This document shows, piece by piece, positions 44,619-53,861 of a stretch of 64,000 nt of DNA. Position numbers and translations under genes: made by a program. Position 1 is the first letter of the stretch. The number at the start of each line of letters is the position of its first letter. The stretch comes from Mycolicibacterium cosmeticum (GTDB lineage: Bacteria > Actinomycetota > Actinomycetes > Mycobacteriales > Mycobacteriaceae): positions 992,001 to 1,056,000 of the forward strand of contig NZ_CCBB010000003.1 of NCBI RefSeq assembly GCF_000613185.1, in the 5' to 3' direction. The notes under the pieces are model-generated. The model was given only the letters and a program-made list of their open reading frames with translations, was not told the DNA's origin and made no database searches.

Positions 44619-45296
44619 ATGACCCGTGAACCCGCGTCGGCCGATCCCGCGGATGTCGCCCGCAAGCAGGCGGCGGCCCCCGGCTTACGGACCCCGCCCG
44701 CTCCCGTCTGGGTGCTCAACGACGAGGGCCGGGTCATCGACTACAAGATGCAGGGCATGACCCGCGGCCGCAAGATCCGGAACCGGCTGGGCGAGTTGAT
44801 CTTCAACAGCTTCATCACCTTCATCCCGTCGCACACCATCCGGCAGGGCTTCCTGCGCCTGATGGGTGCCAAGATCGGCAAGAACTCGTCCATCCTGCGC
44901 GGCACCACCGTGCTGGACATCGAGTTCCTCACCATCGGCGACGGCGTGGCCATCGGTTTCCGCTGCCTGCTGGATTCGCGCGCCGGCCTGTACATCGGCA
45001 ACAACGTCACCGTCGCCAGCGATGTGCACTTCATCGGCGGCGGGCACGACATCAATCACCCCGACTTCCTGCCGGTGCCGATCCCCACCGTCGTCTGCGA
45101 CTACGTGTGGATCGCGTCGCGGGCGATGGTGCTGCCCTCGCTCATCGGGCGCGGCGCCGTGGTGGCCGCCCACGCCCTGGTGAACAAGGACGTGGGTGAG
45201 CTGGAGATCGTCGGCGGCGTCCCGGCCAAGGTCATCGGGAAGCGCGACGCGGACGCGCTGAAGTACGAAAACAAGCATCGGCCGCTGTTCTACTGA
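44619..45296 (+). CDS. left-handed beta-helix acyltransferase (hexapeptide repeat)
   Basis: A protein of 225 residues. IGKNSSILRGTTVLDIEFLTIGDGVAIGFRCLLDSRAGLYIGNNVTVASDVHFIGGGHDI is a run of imperfect hexapeptide repeats forming a left-handed beta-helix, with the catalytic His in GGGHDIN. VWIASRAMVLPSLIGRGAVVAAHALVNKDV and GVPAKVIGKRD close the fold. This is the maltose/galactoside O-acetyltransferase-like class. It probably O-acetylates a sugar of the polysaccharide. A 55-residue N-terminal extension is present. AAGGAG precedes ATG 44619. Confidence 0.88.
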   Translation: MTREPASADPADVARKQAAAPGLRTPPAPVWVLNDEGRVIDYKMQGMTRGRKIRNRLGELIFNSFITFIPSHTIRQGFLRLMGAKIGKNSSILRGTTVLDIEFLTIGDGVAIGFRCLLDSRAGLYIGNNVTVASDVHFIGGGHDINHPDFLPVPIPTVVCDYVWIASRAMVLPSLIGRGAVVAAHALVNKDVGELEIVGGVPAKVIGKRDADALKYENKHRPLFY

Positions 45297-46411
45297 TGAC
45301 CGCGTTCGCCGATCACCGGCTCGTCTTCGTCGCGCCGGCCGAGGGCCAGACGGCGGTGGGCGACTATGCCGAGGACCTCGTCACCGCGCTGCGCCCGCAT
45401 TTCGGGGAGATCGCCGAGCACCGGACCCTGGGACCGGGCGGCGACAGCCTGGCCGACCTGCGCCGGCACCGCGCGCAGGTGCGCAGGCTGATCGCCGAGG
45501 GCCCGCCGGGCCGGACCCTGGTGCACGCCGAACTGTCCACCGGGGTGCTGCCGACGTTCTGGTCGGTGGCGGGGATCGACGGCGTTCCGGTGACCGCGAC
45601 CGTGCACGACCCGCCGCAGGGGCTGTGGTTCCTGGCCCGCACCCGTTTCATCGCGAAATCCCGGCTGCTCACCCACGGCATCCACTACCCGCTGCGGCCG
45701 GTGTCGCGCGCCATCGAGGGCGTGGTGCACGGCGAGCGGACCCTGGTCGCGCTCACCGAGACCGGCCGGCAGTCCATCGAGCGCACCTATCCGCGCACCC
45801 GCACCGCGTTCATCCCGCACCTGGTGCGCGACCGGCCGGCCATCACGCCGGCGCAGGATCGTCCCAAGGCGGTCGGATTCTTCGGATTCGTCTACCGCGG
45901 AAAGGGATTCGAGGAAATCGCCCGTATCCGCGCGGAGCTGCCCGACGACATCTTGATCCGGGTGGCCGGCCGCGGCACCGAGTCGCTGCCGCGGGCCGAC
46001 GGTATCGAGATCCTGGGCGGGGTGGACGGCCCCGCCGAGGACGCCTTCTTCGCGTCGGTGCGGGCCATCGCGCTGCCGTACGGCAAGCGGCACTTCTACG
46101 CCGAGACCTACCCGGCCTCCGGCGTGGTCGCCCACTCCATGGCCTACAGCACCCCCGTGGTGTGCACCGGGTACGGTTCGCTGGCCGAACTCGGCACCGC
46201 CGACGGGGTGGTCACCGTGCCGCCCGTCGAGGGTGAGGTGGCCGCCGGCCTGGCCCGCGAGATCACCGCGCTGCTGAACGACCGCGACCGGCTCACCGAA
46301 CTGGGCCGCAACGCCGATGCTGCCCGGCACGCCCGCTCGGCCGCGCGCACCGCCGAGGCGTTCGTGCAGTTGTGGTCGCGCACCCTGGCCGGACAGCCGG
46401 AAGATGCCTGA
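45296..46411 (+). CDS. GT4-like glycosyltransferase
   Basis: A protein of 371 residues with a GT-B layout. LVFVAPAEGQTAVGDYAEDLVTAL is a variant N-terminal loop. AVGFFGFVYRGKGFEEIARIRAELPDDILIRVAGRGTES opens the C-terminal domain, and KRHFYAETYPASGVVAHSMAYSTPVVCTGYG sits at the donor site. The EX7E pattern is weak, so the donor cannot be inferred. The ATG overlaps the acyltransferase stop by one base (TGATG). Confidence 0.78.
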   Translation: MTAFADHRLVFVAPAEGQTAVGDYAEDLVTALRPHFGEIAEHRTLGPGGDSLADLRRHRAQVRRLIAEGPPGRTLVHAELSTGVLPTFWSVAGIDGVPVTATVHDPPQGLWFLARTRFIAKSRLLTHGIHYPLRPVSRAIEGVVHGERTLVALTETGRQSIERTYPRTRTAFIPHLVRDRPAITPAQDRPKAVGFFGFVYRGKGFEEIARIRAELPDDILIRVAGRGTESLPRADGIEILGGVDGPAEDAFFASVRAIALPYGKRHFYAETYPASGVVAHSMAYSTPVVCTGYGSLAELGTADGVVTVPPVEGEVAAGLAREITALLNDRDRLTELGRNADAARHARSAARTAEAFVQLWSRTLAGQPEDA

Positions 46412-47588
46412 ACCGGCGCCCGAGCAGGTCTCCCGAGGGACGGACGAGCACGCCGGCACCTCCCGGCACCTGATCCAGACCCTGTGGGCGGTGTTCTGGT
46501 TGTACGGCGGCCGCGGTGTCGGGCTGCTGTGGACGGTCCTGCTGATCGGGCACCTCGGCGTCGCCGACTACGGCCGCTACGGCATGGCCTATGCGTGCTT
46601 CTCGCTGATCGGGCCGCCGCTGGACAACCCGTTCGCGGTCCGGTCGGTGCGCGAGTCGCAGGAACGTTTCCTCGCCGAACGCACCACCCGCTATCTGCTC
46701 GGGGTGTCGCTGATGCTGGTCGGCGCCGCTCTGGTCGAGGTCAACTACATCGCCTGGTTCGGGTTGTTCGTGGCCGGCGGCGAGATCGCGCTGAAATCCT
46801 GGCAGAGCCAGGCCGCCAGGGACGGCCAGCCGCAACGTGTCGCACAGATCGACACCTTCCGTCAGGTGGCCAGCGTGGTGATGGCCGCCGGCTACCTCTT
46901 CATCGCCGACGAACCGACGCTGCAGGCGGCCAGCTTGTGGTTGGTGTCGCCGTACGCCGTGGCTGCGGTGGGCATCGCCTTCGTCGTGCCGCGGCACCGG
47001 CCGGGACTGCCGGGTTCGCCCAAACTGATCGCCATCCTGGTCGGTGAAACCCTCGGGCTGGCCGCCTATCTGCAGGGCGACGTGCTGCTGCTGGGCTGGC
47101 TCACCAACGACACCATCGTCGGCTATTACGCCATCACCACCACTGCCACCATCGCCGTGGTCGCCGTCGGGCAGTCCTTCGGGATGTCCTACAACCACAC
47201 GCTGCGGGCGGGGGAGGGCGACCTGTCGGCCGGCCCGCCGCTGAAGAGCACGCTGATCCTCGGCGCGGCGGCGGGATTGTTGATCCTGCTCGCGGGCATC
47301 GGTCTGCTCATCTCGCCGGCCCCCGAGCAACTCGCGGTGGCGATGATGGTCATGTCACTGTTCTGCGCCATGCGCACCATCAGCTCGGTGTTCCAGGCGG
47401 TGCTCTACAACCAGCGCCGGGACGGGATCCGGCTGGCCGCCAACCTCGGTCTGGTCCCGGTGAAGTTGGGCCTGGTCGCGCTGCTGGTCGGTGCGGGCGC
47501 GGTGGGCGCGGCCATCGCCACCGTGATCACCGACGCGATCCTGCTGGCCATCTACGCCCGCGTGCTCTACCGGAAAGTGGATCGGTGA
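46404..47588 (+). CDS. polysaccharide flippase (Wzx-like, MOP superfamily)
   Basis: A protein of 394 residues with about ten to twelve hydrophobic helices. LIQTLWAVFWLYGGRGVGLLWTVLLIGHLGVADYGRYGMAYACF is the Wzx opening (LGxxxYGxY), and GETLGLAAYLQGDVLLLGWLTNDTIVGYYAI the mid segment. It would move undecaprenyl-linked repeat units across the membrane, upstream of the polymerase encoded at 48758. It overlaps the previous gene by eight bases and the next by four, so translation is coupled. Confidence 0.87.
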   Translation: MPEPAPEQVSRGTDEHAGTSRHLIQTLWAVFWLYGGRGVGLLWTVLLIGHLGVADYGRYGMAYACFSLIGPPLDNPFAVRSVRESQERFLAERTTRYLLGVSLMLVGAALVEVNYIAWFGLFVAGGEIALKSWQSQAARDGQPQRVAQIDTFRQVASVVMAAGYLFIADEPTLQAASLWLVSPYAVAAVGIAFVVPRHRPGLPGSPKLIAILVGETLGLAAYLQGDVLLLGWLTNDTIVGYYAITTTATIAVVAVGQSFGMSYNHTLRAGEGDLSAGPPLKSTLILGAAAGLLILLAGIGLLISPAPEQLAVAMMVMSLFCAMRTISSVFQAVLYNQRRDGIRLAANLGLVPVKLGLVALLVGAGAVGAAIATVITDAILLAIYARVLYRKVDR

Positions 47589-48751
47589 CGAGAACCAACC
47601 CCAGAACCGAGGTGGCGTTCCTGCTGTCCAAGGATCCCGTCGCCGAGCACGGCGGCGACCTGGAGCTGTCCCGGCTGGTGATGGGCCTGGCCTCGGATTC
47701 GTATGCGGTGTCGGCGATCTGCCTGTCGCACCAGCCGCCCGGCCGGTTGGACGCCGATATCGTCCCCGGGGGCCTGCCGCTGACCCGGGTGCCCAAGTCG
47801 GGCGTGCGGCCGGCGCGACTGCTGATCGATGCCGCCCGCACCCGGCGCAGCCTGGTGCACGTCCGGTTCGACAACGACGCGCTGGTCCGTGCCATCGACG
47901 CCTCGGCGGCCGACATCTTCGTCGCGGAGCACAGCTACATGGCCGAATCCTTCTTGCGCAGCCGGCATTCCGGCTCCGCCCGGTTCGTGGTCAACACCCA
48001 CGTCAGCGAGTCACTGGTGTGGCGGGCGAGCCGCGGCCTGCTGGGCCGGCTGCAGGTCGGTCAGCTGCTGCGCGACGAGGTCCGGGTGGCCCGCGCCGCC
48101 GACGCGGTCGGCACGTTCGACGCCGAGGAGGCCGAGTTCTACCGCGGGCGCGGGGTGCGCGACGCCCGCTGGCTGGACCTGACGCTGCAACCGCTGGATC
48201 AGGTCGACGTGGCCGCCACGCCGCCCCGGCTGGTGCTGATGGGCACCCGGGACTGGCCGCCGAACCAGGAGGCCTTCCTGGAAGCCCTGCGGCTGTGGCC
48301 GCGGATCTGTGCCGGTATCCCCGGCGCGGAGCTGTGCGTGATCGGCGCGAAACACTCCAGTGCGCCGGATCCACACTACCCCAGCGGAGTTCGCGATCTG
48401 GGGTTCGTCGACGACCTGCCGGCGTTCCTGGCCACCTGCCGGTCGATGATCGCGCCGATCCGCACGGGTGGCGGTGTGCGGGTCAAGATCCTGGACGCCG
48501 CCAGGATGGGGCTGCCGGTCGTCGGCAGCAGCCCGGCCGTCGGGTCACTCGGGCAGCTGCTCGAGCTCGGGGTCCACGACGACGACGAGGCGTTCATCGC
48601 CGAATGCCGGCGCTACCTGCTCGACGCCGGTGCCGCCGCGGACGCCGGCGACCGGCTGTACCGGCTGAACCGTCAATATTGGGAGCAGCGGCGCCCGCAC
48701 CGCACCGTCGAGGGACTGTTGTCGGGGACGGCACCGGCACAGGCCGGCTGA
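47585..48751 (+). CDS. GT4-type glycosyltransferase
   Basis: A protein of 388 residues. EVAFLLSKDPVAEHGGDLELSRLVMGLA is the N-terminal loop, VAEHSYMAESFLRSRHSGSARFVVNTHVSESLVW the mid segment, and RLVLMGTRDWPPNQEAFLEALRLWPRI the start of the second domain. It then has GFVDDLPAFLATCRSMIAPIRTGGGVRVKILDAARMGLPVVGS, the usual GT4 donor region of exopolysaccharide enzymes. GTG 47585 overlaps the flippase stop (GTGA). It ends six bases before the convergent polymerase gene. Confidence 0.85.
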   Translation: MTRTNPRTEVAFLLSKDPVAEHGGDLELSRLVMGLASDSYAVSAICLSHQPPGRLDADIVPGGLPLTRVPKSGVRPARLLIDAARTRRSLVHVRFDNDALVRAIDASAADIFVAEHSYMAESFLRSRHSGSARFVVNTHVSESLVWRASRGLLGRLQVGQLLRDEVRVARAADAVGTFDAEEAEFYRGRGVRDARWLDLTLQPLDQVDVAATPPRLVLMGTRDWPPNQEAFLEALRLWPRICAGIPGAELCVIGAKHSSAPDPHYPSGVRDLGFVDDLPAFLATCRSMIAPIRTGGGVRVKILDAARMGLPVVGSSPAVGSLGQLLELGVHDDDEAFIAECRRYLLDAGAAADAGDRLYRLNRQYWEQRRPHRTVEGLLSGTAPAQAG

Positions 48752-48757
48752 CCGCGA

Positions 48758-50227
48758 CTAACCCGGAGCGCGGGCCGGGGCCGCGGTGGCCGGTATCCGC
48801 GCCGCGCCCGGCGCGGTCTCGACCACCTGGGCCGTTTGCCGGAGTTCGTCGGCGTACGCCAGGAAGGTCAGGAAGATCGTGTACAGGAACACGATCTGCG
48901 GGATGACCACCACGGGGTGATCCAGATTCAACGCGACGACCGAGAAACCGATAAAGACACCGCCATACAGAGCGCGGGGTAACGAGTTTGCTCGCAGCAG
49001 CCGGAATCCGATCACGCACCCGATGATCACCATCGCGATGAACGCGATGCCGACAAAGATGCCGGCGCGGTGGATGGCGATCAGCGGAGCATTGGAGACG
49101 AAATTCTGGATAAATGCGTAGGCGCCGTCTTTGAATTCGCGCTGCGACCAACCCCAGCCGAACAACCAATGCCCGCTCATGCGGCCGGGGAATTCGCGGA
49201 TCGAGTCCATGCGGTCGGTGGCGCCGGCGTCATTCGAGCCCAGAGTGCCCAATAGTCGGGTGCGCACCGAGGGCACCAGCATGGCCGTCGTGAACGCCAC
49301 GATGAGCGCACCCACCAGCAACTGGCGATCCCGCGAGCGCATCTTGTGGAACAGGAACACCAGGGCCACGCCCACCAGGGTGGTGACGATCGCCGACCGG
49401 CTCAGGGTCAGGGCGATGGCCAGGCCGAGGATGGTCACCGCGACGGCCCGCTGCCAGCCCACCAGCAGGATCATCGCGATGACGAAGGCGATCACCAGGC
49501 CGATTCCGGCGGCGTTGGGATCCAGCCACAGGCCGCCGAGGCGGGTGAAGCTCTGGCTGCCCATACCCACGGCGAACCGGTCCGTGCGCGGCAGATTCGA
49601 GACACCGCCGGTGAAATAGAACCGCTCGGTGTTGGCCACCGCATAGCCGAACAGCCGAAATGGCTGCAGCAGCATCTGATTGGAGCCAATTGCCACCGAC
49701 GCGATACCGAATGCGGCATTGAATGTCGCCGCGTAGACGAAGATGCGGCCGAATTTGGCGAGATGTTCGGCGGGCAGCGCGAGCAGGGCGAAGAACGCGG
49801 ATGTCGCGATGGCCCATTTCGTGTAGTCCATGACATTCACGATCGAGGTGTAGGTGCACACCATCGCGATGCCGGAGACGATGACCAGAATCAGCACCGC
49901 CTTGGCCAGCGTCGGCCACCGCTTGGTCGCGGTCGGGTGCACCCACGCGGCGAGCAAAGCCCCGGCGGCGAACGGAAGGTACAGCGGCACGTGCACACCG
50001 GGGAAGTAGCCGAACGGCAGCGCGCCGATGGCAATCGCCATGCCCCAGTACAGCCACAGCGGATGACGCAGCCCGATGTACACACCGACGGCGAGCGCCA
50101 GCAGCGCGGCGACGCCCAAGATCGCGATTTTCCCGCCGACCGCGGCGGCGGCGCCGACGCCGGCGGCCAACACAATGATTACGGCGCCGATGAGCACATC
50201 GCGCCGGGATATCGCGCCCAGATTCAT
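48758..50227 (-). CDS. O-antigen polymerase/ligase-like membrane protein (Wzy_C family)
   Basis: A protein of about 489 residues from ATG 50227 (ATG 50266 possible) with at least eleven hydrophobic helices and one large outer loop (FTGGVSNLPRTDRFAVGMGSQSFTRLGGLWLDPNAAG). LSRSAIVTTLVGVALVFLF and the GHWLFGWGWSQREF motif are those of the Wzy_C (O-antigen polymerase/ligase) family. With Wzx and Wzz-like proteins in the locus, it most likely polymerises the repeat units. It is transcribed opposite to its neighbours, divergent from the Wzz/ATPase gene. Confidence 0.85.
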   Translation of the reverse strand: MNLGAISRRDVLIGAVIIVLAAGVGAAAAVGGKIAILGVAALLALAVGVYIGLRHPLWLYWGMAIAIGALPFGYFPGVHVPLYLPFAAGALLAAWVHPTATKRWPTLAKAVLILVIVSGIAMVCTYTSIVNVMDYTKWAIATSAFFALLALPAEHLAKFGRIFVYAATFNAAFGIASVAIGSNQMLLQPFRLFGYAVANTERFYFTGGVSNLPRTDRFAVGMGSQSFTRLGGLWLDPNAAGIGLVIAFVIAMILLVGWQRAVAVTILGLAIALTLSRSAIVTTLVGVALVFLFHKMRSRDRQLLVGALIVAFTTAMLVPSVRTRLLGTLGSNDAGATDRMDSIREFPGRMSGHWLFGWGWSQREFKDGAYAFIQNFVSNAPLIAIHRAGIFVGIAFIAMVIIGCVIGFRLLRANSLPRALYGGVFIGFSVVALNLDHPVVVIPQIVFLYTIFLTFLAYADELRQTAQVVETAPGAARIPATAAPARAPG

Positions 50228-50410
50228 TTCGGACCCGCCCTCATCCGGCAATGATGTCCACTGCATTGTTGCACCCGCCACGCATTTAACTATCCTTGCA
50301 TTGGTTTCGCTGGACGTGCCACCAGGGTGCGGCCGGCATCCGGTGTGCAACCTTGTCGCGGACGCTATCGTTGCACTGTTGTCTCGACTGAGAGCGAATG
50401 GGAGTGCTTC

Positions 50411-51856
50411 TTGGCCATCGGTGATTACCTGCGCATTTTCCGCAGGCTGTGGTGGGTGGTTGTGGGGGCACTGGCGATCGGAGCCGTGGTGGGGTACCTG
50501 ACCACCTTGTTTGCCACACCGCAGTACGCATCGACCGTCCGACTGTTCGTCACGACCCAGAGCGGTACCTCGGTCGGTGACGCCTACCAGAACAACTTGT
50601 TCTCGCAAGAACGTGTCTTCTCCTACGCCGGCCTGGCCACCAGTGAGCAGGTGGCCGTGCGCGCCGTCGACCAGCTGAAGGCGCCCATCACCACCGACGA
50701 GCTGCGCGCGAAGATCACCGCGGTGCCCATGCCGCAGACCGTGCTGCTCGACGTGACCGTCAAGGACGCCGACCCGGCCGCGGCGCAGCGGTACGCCAAC
50801 GCCGTCGCCGATCAGCTGGTCAAGGTGACCGCCGAGCTGGAGACGTCGCGGCGCGGGGGCGAGGCCGCGGCGGGTGCGGTGATCGTCGACGAGGCCAGCT
50901 ACGGCACCTTGGTGCCGTCCATGGGCCTGGCCACCCGGATCGCGGCCGGTGCCGTGGGCGGTTTGCTGGTCGGCGTGCTCATCGCCCTGGCCATCGGGGC
51001 GTCGGACACCAAGCTGCGCCGCCGCGAGCGCGTCGAGGAAGTGTCCGGCGTGGCGCTGCTCGGCACCCTGATCGAGGACGACAGCCGCGACGGTGTCATC
51101 GACATCGCCGCGGGCGGGCCCGCCGTCGAACGGTTGCGGGAACTGCGCACCAACGTGCAGTTCGCCCGCACCCCGGGCGGGCAGCAGCCCCGGGTCATCG
51201 CGGTCACCAGCCCGTCCCCGCAGGACGGGCGGTCCTCCACCGCGGTCGACCTGGCCGTGGCGTTCGCCGAGGCCGGCCACTCCGTGCTGCTGGTCGACGG
51301 GGACCTGGTGAACCCGTCGCTGCCGGCGCTGCTGAAACTGGCCCCCGAGGACACCGCCCGGGCAGCAGCCAACGGCTTCACCACCCTGGTCGCCGGCCAG
51401 CACGACATCTCCGAGACCGTCATCGACGTCGCCGACCGCGGCTTCTCGCTGCTCGCGGCCGGACCGGTGCCGACGGTGCGCGGTGAGCTGTGGGGCGACG
51501 AGGCGGTGCCGCGCGTGCTCGAGGTGCTGCGCAGGCATTTCGACTACGTGATCATCGACACCCCGCCGCTGACCAAGTACTCCGACGGCGCGGTGGCCGC
51601 GGCGCTCGGCGACGGGGCCCTGGTGCTCGGCCGGATCGGCCACACCAAGTCCTCGGCGCTGCGCAAGGCCCTCAAGGTGCTCGACACCGCCCACGCGGGA
51701 GTGCTCGGTGTGGTGGCCACCTGCGAACCGGGCCATCGCCGGGAACTGACCGGACACCGCAAGCAGCAGAACGCCGCCGGTGACCAGGGTGCGTCACAGG
51801 ACGGTCCGGATGAGGACGGCGCACGCCACCTCGCCAGGTCGCAGACCACGGGTTAA
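50411..51856 (+). CDS. Wzz/Wzc-like chain-length protein with degenerate tyrosine-kinase ATPase domain
   Basis: A protein of about 481 residues. It has an N-terminal Wzz domain (helix WWVVVGALAIGAVVGYLTTLFA, periplasmic part QYASTVRLFVTTQSG, second helix GAVGGLLVGVLIALAIG) fused to a CapB/BY-kinase-type ATPase. The ATPase keeps AGHSVLLVDGDLVNPSLP (Walker A') and DYVIIDTPPLTKYSD (Walker B). The P-loop reads SPSPQDGRSSTAVDLA: the invariant Lys is Arg, and the C-terminal tail has no tyrosine cluster. It is thus probably a polymer-length regulator without kinase activity. TTG 50411 follows GGGAG. Confidence 0.85.
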   Translation: MAIGDYLRIFRRLWWVVVGALAIGAVVGYLTTLFATPQYASTVRLFVTTQSGTSVGDAYQNNLFSQERVFSYAGLATSEQVAVRAVDQLKAPITTDELRAKITAVPMPQTVLLDVTVKDADPAAAQRYANAVADQLVKVTAELETSRRGGEAAAGAVIVDEASYGTLVPSMGLATRIAAGAVGGLLVGVLIALAIGASDTKLRRRERVEEVSGVALLGTLIEDDSRDGVIDIAAGGPAVERLRELRTNVQFARTPGGQQPRVIAVTSPSPQDGRSSTAVDLAVAFAEAGHSVLLVDGDLVNPSLPALLKLAPEDTARAAANGFTTLVAGQHDISETVIDVADRGFSLLAAGPVPTVRGELWGDEAVPRVLEVLRRHFDYVIIDTPPLTKYSDGAVAAALGDGALVLGRIGHTKSSALRKALKVLDTAHAGVLGVVATCEPGHRRELTGHRKQQNAAGDQGASQDGPDEDGARHLARSQTTG

Positions 51857-51860
51857 GTCG

Positions 51861-53117
51861 GTGTCCACGCTGGTATCGCGGACGGCCGCCCTGCTGGTGG
51901 CCGCCGCATCGGTGGTGTTCCTGGTGTCGGCATGTGCGCCGGCAGCCGCACCGCCACCGCCGGACGAGACGCCGGCGATCAAGACCCTCACGCCGCCGTT
52001 CAACGGCAAGCCGCGACTGTCCCCGCCCGATATGACCGACGACGGTCCGGGCTCGCTGATCTCGGTGGAGCCGCTCAAGGGTGCGGACCTGCTCGACCAG
52101 GACGACGCCACCTACATGCGGGTGGTCTACCGGTCCACGTCCGGGGTCGACGGTTCGCCGACCCAGGTGTCCGGTGCGATCGCCATCCCGCCGGGCAACC
52201 CGCCCAAGGGCGGCTGGCCCATCCTGGCGTTCGGTCAGGGCACCAAGGGCGTGCTGAACAAATGCGCCAGCAGTCTGTACGGCAGCCTGCCGCTGAACCA
52301 GTGGACCATGTCGGTGTTCGTGCAGGCGGGTTTCGCCGTCGCCGTCACCGATTTCCAGGGCGCCGGGGTCGAGGGCTTCCAGCATCCGTTCCTGGACGCA
52401 AAAACCTACGGCTTCAACGTGATCGACTCGGTGCGCGCGGCACGCCGGGTCGGCGCGGACCTCAGCGACAAGTGGCTGGCCTACGGGCACTCGGCCGGTG
52501 GCCTGGCGGTCTGGGCGGCCGCCGAGCAGGCGCCCAGCTACGGCAAGGGCCTGAACCTGCTGGGTACGGTGTCGATGGCGCCGGCCGCGGACATGTCCGG
52601 GCTGGCCGACGCCGCCTGGAACGAGACGCTCACCCCGGACCAGCGGATCACCATGGTGTTCGCGCTGCAGTCGCTCAAGTGGTTCCACCCGGAGATGGAC
52701 CTGGACGCCTACCGGCGCGGTGCCACCGCGCAGAACTGGGACGAGCTGCTGGACTGCATCCCGCCGAACTTCGACGACATCGCCCGGGTGCGCTCGCTGA
52801 TGACCAACGCCGACCTCAAACCGGCCACCTACGAGGACGTGGTGTGGCTGCGGGATCGGCTGCAGGAATTGGCCGTGCCGCAGGCGCGCATCGAGACGCC
52901 GATCATCGTCGGCTACGGCACGCAGGACACCTTGGTCAACGAGAAATGGTTCGAGCGGGCCCTGGACCGGGCCTGTGCGATGGGCAGCCCGATGGAGATC
53001 AGGAAGGGGCCGGGGAAGGGGCACGCCGATCTGGACAGCGGGTACACCCTGCCCTGGCTGATGGACCGGCTGGCCGGTATCGCCCCACCGCCGGATGACT
53101 GCGCGGGCCGAAGTTGA
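51861..53117 (+). CDS. secretory lipase family (LIP) lipoprotein, paralogue 1
   Basis: A protein of 418 residues. A lipoprotein signal ends VFLVSAC with Cys25, so it is anchored outside the membrane. It has an alpha/beta hydrolase of the secretory lipase (LIP) family: GPGSLISVEPL, GGWPILAFGQGTKG, DFQGAGVEGFQHPFLDAKT, YGHSAGGLAVWAA with Ser211, GYGTQDTLVN (Asp) and GKGHADLD (His). All three catalytic residues are present. It probably cleaves acyl esters of lipids or of the polysaccharide. GTG 51861 was chosen because the signal peptide begins there; ATG 51810 is possible. Confidence 0.85.
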   Translation: MSTLVSRTAALLVAAASVVFLVSACAPAAAPPPPDETPAIKTLTPPFNGKPRLSPPDMTDDGPGSLISVEPLKGADLLDQDDATYMRVVYRSTSGVDGSPTQVSGAIAIPPGNPPKGGWPILAFGQGTKGVLNKCASSLYGSLPLNQWTMSVFVQAGFAVAVTDFQGAGVEGFQHPFLDAKTYGFNVIDSVRAARRVGADLSDKWLAYGHSAGGLAVWAAAEQAPSYGKGLNLLGTVSMAPAADMSGLADAAWNETLTPDQRITMVFALQSLKWFHPEMDLDAYRRGATAQNWDELLDCIPPNFDDIARVRSLMTNADLKPATYEDVVWLRDRLQELAVPQARIETPIIVGYGTQDTLVNEKWFERALDRACAMGSPMEIRKGPGKGHADLDSGYTLPWLMDRLAGIAPPPDDCAGRS

Positions 53118-53848
53118 GAGCCCCGGTCGACGTCCCGCGGTTCCGCGACTACCTGAAGATCATGGCCGGCGGGTGGCTGGTCATCCTGCTCGCCACGCTG
53201 GCCTCGGCGGGTGCGGCGTACGGGGCGCAGCAGCTGCTGCGCGACCGCGACTACGAGGCGTCGGTGTTGCTGATGGCGCAGGTGGCCGGTGACCCGGCCA
53301 CCTTCTCGGCCTACGCGGGCGGGATGGGCGCCAACGCCCGCATCGCCACCTATGTGGGGCTGGCGCAGTCGGATCTGGTGGCCCGGCGCACCATCGATCA
53401 GATCCCGGGTCTGGGGATGACGCCGGAACAGTTGATCGCCGAGACCTCGGCCACCTGGGAGCCCGGCGGGGTGAACCGGTTCGGCCGGCCCAACTCGGCC
53501 CTGCTGCGGGTGAAGGTCACCGATCCGGATCCGCGCCGCGCGGTCGGATTGGTCAACGCGGTGGCGGCCAACCTGATGGCCATCTCGCGGGAGCTGGAAT
53601 GGACGCAGTCCCAGCCCACCGACCCGATCCAGTACACCGGCCCGATCGCCGAACTGGTGCCGGTGGACGCCGCGACGACGGCCACCAGGGTGCCCGCGCC
53701 GATGCTCAAGGGTGTCGCGGTGGGCGCCGGCGTGGGTTTCGCGCTCAGCCTGATCCTGGTGCTCGCGGTGGGCATCACCCGGGACAAGGTGCTGACCCCG
53801 GCACAGCTGAATCACATCGCCAAGCAGGCGATGTCCGGTAATGCGTAG
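53114..53848 (+). CDS. Wzz-like polysaccharide chain-length determinant (no ATPase domain)
   Basis: A protein of 244 residues. Two membrane helices (GGWLVILLATLASAGAAYGAQQLL near the N-terminus and MLKGVAVGAGVGFALSLILVLAVGITRDKVLTP near the C-terminus) flank a periplasmic region of about 140 residues: the Wzz/YveK arrangement. It lacks the cytosolic ATPase seen in the gene at 50411, so the locus has two Wzz-type proteins. The start is TTG 53114, overlapping the lipase stop (TTGA). Confidence 0.8.
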   Translation: MRAPVDVPRFRDYLKIMAGGWLVILLATLASAGAAYGAQQLLRDRDYEASVLLMAQVAGDPATFSAYAGGMGANARIATYVGLAQSDLVARRTIDQIPGLGMTPEQLIAETSATWEPGGVNRFGRPNSALLRVKVTDPDPRRAVGLVNAVAANLMAISRELEWTQSQPTDPIQYTGPIAELVPVDAATTATRVPAPMLKGVAVGAGVGFALSLILVLAVGITRDKVLTPAQLNHIAKQAMSGNA

Positions 53849-53861
53849 GAGAGAGTTGCGG

